Assembly (NCBI GenBank): GCA_900551585.1 | Contig: URWU01000091.1 | Span: forward strand, 1-6,469 | DNA from: an uncultured Alphaproteobacteria bacterium | Lineage (GTDB): Bacteria > Pseudomonadota > Alphaproteobacteria > RF32 > CAG-239 | Length of the DNA stretch: 6,469 bases | Reading direction: 5' to 3' | Shown: positions 6,421-6,469 of the stretch, piece after piece | How positions within the stretch are numbered: the stretch's first letter is position 1 | Layout of the letters: every line of letters starts with the position of its first letter | The notes under the pieces: generated by a model | Told to the model about the DNA's origin: nothing | Database searches by the model: none | Seen by the model: the letters and a program-made list of their open reading frames with translations, nothing else | Program-made: the position numbers and the translations under genes

Positions 6421-6469
6421 CTGTCTCTTATACACATCTGACGCTGCCGACGACTAGTCGAGTGTAGAT
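6421..6469. other. Illumina Nextera adapter contamination at contig end
   Basis: Bases 6421-6439 equal the 19-base Tn5 mosaic end as it appears in Nextera read-through (CTGTCTCTTATACACATCT). 6440-6453 is the Nextera i5-side adapter stem GACGCTGCCGACGA, 6454-6461 is an 8-base index slot (CTAGTCGA), and 6462-6469 begins the P5-side sequence (GTGTAGAT). The order and spacing match the commercial adapter as I remember it; the index reverse complement, TCGACTAG, looks like a standard Nextera XT i5 index. This is not genomic DNA or a natural transposon. Confidence 0.98.

Noticed and set aside
6421..6439. Tn5/IS50 transposon end
   Set aside because: The mosaic end is followed by synthetic Nextera adapter and index bases, so it is a library artefact rather than a mobile element.
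6325..6441. Apparent complete 38-codon small gene ending at TGA 6439-6441
   Set aside because: The stop lies in adapter; the real part is the cut-off start of lpxK.

Overview
The window reads as a chromosomal piece of a flagellated, lipopolysaccharide-making Gram-negative bacterium, most likely an alphaproteobacterium. I infer this from the flagellin N-terminus, the gene order acyltransferase - waaA - lpxK (common in that class), and the style of the Lon and WaaA proteins. The sequence alone does not fix the genus. It is also clearly the end of an Illumina/Nextera-derived contig, because the last 49 bases are sequencing adapter.

Left half, minus strand: lon (ATP-dependent protease) is complete, with its own promoter and a clear intrinsic terminator. 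Downstream in the same direction is the 5' part of a flagellin-like gene that runs off the left edge. Its first ~100 codons are ordinary flagellin D0/D1 sequence. The central region is not: a glycine-rich linker leads into an Asn/Ile-rich stretch resembling a parallel beta-helix, then a domain of the DUF1566 / Fibrobacter-paralogous (lectin-like) type. This predicted surface-displayed domain on a flagellar filament protein is the most unusual biology in the window.

Right half, plus strand: a tight four-gene run divergent from lon. It holds a minimal FliN (flagellar motor switch SpoA domain), a DUF374 acyltransferase, WaaA (Kdo transferase) and the first 32 codons of LpxK (lipid A 4'-kinase). 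Gene gaps are 7, 2 and 0 bases, so co-transcription is very likely. The last three genes act in late lipid A / inner-core assembly at the inner membrane, while FliN belongs to the motor C-ring.

Non-coding parts: 1199-1409 holds the lon terminator and a candidate sigma-28-like flagellin promoter. The divergent spacer 3795-4038 holds candidate promoters for lon and for the fliN operon. I saw no tRNA, rRNA, CRISPR array, insertion sequence or other mobile element.
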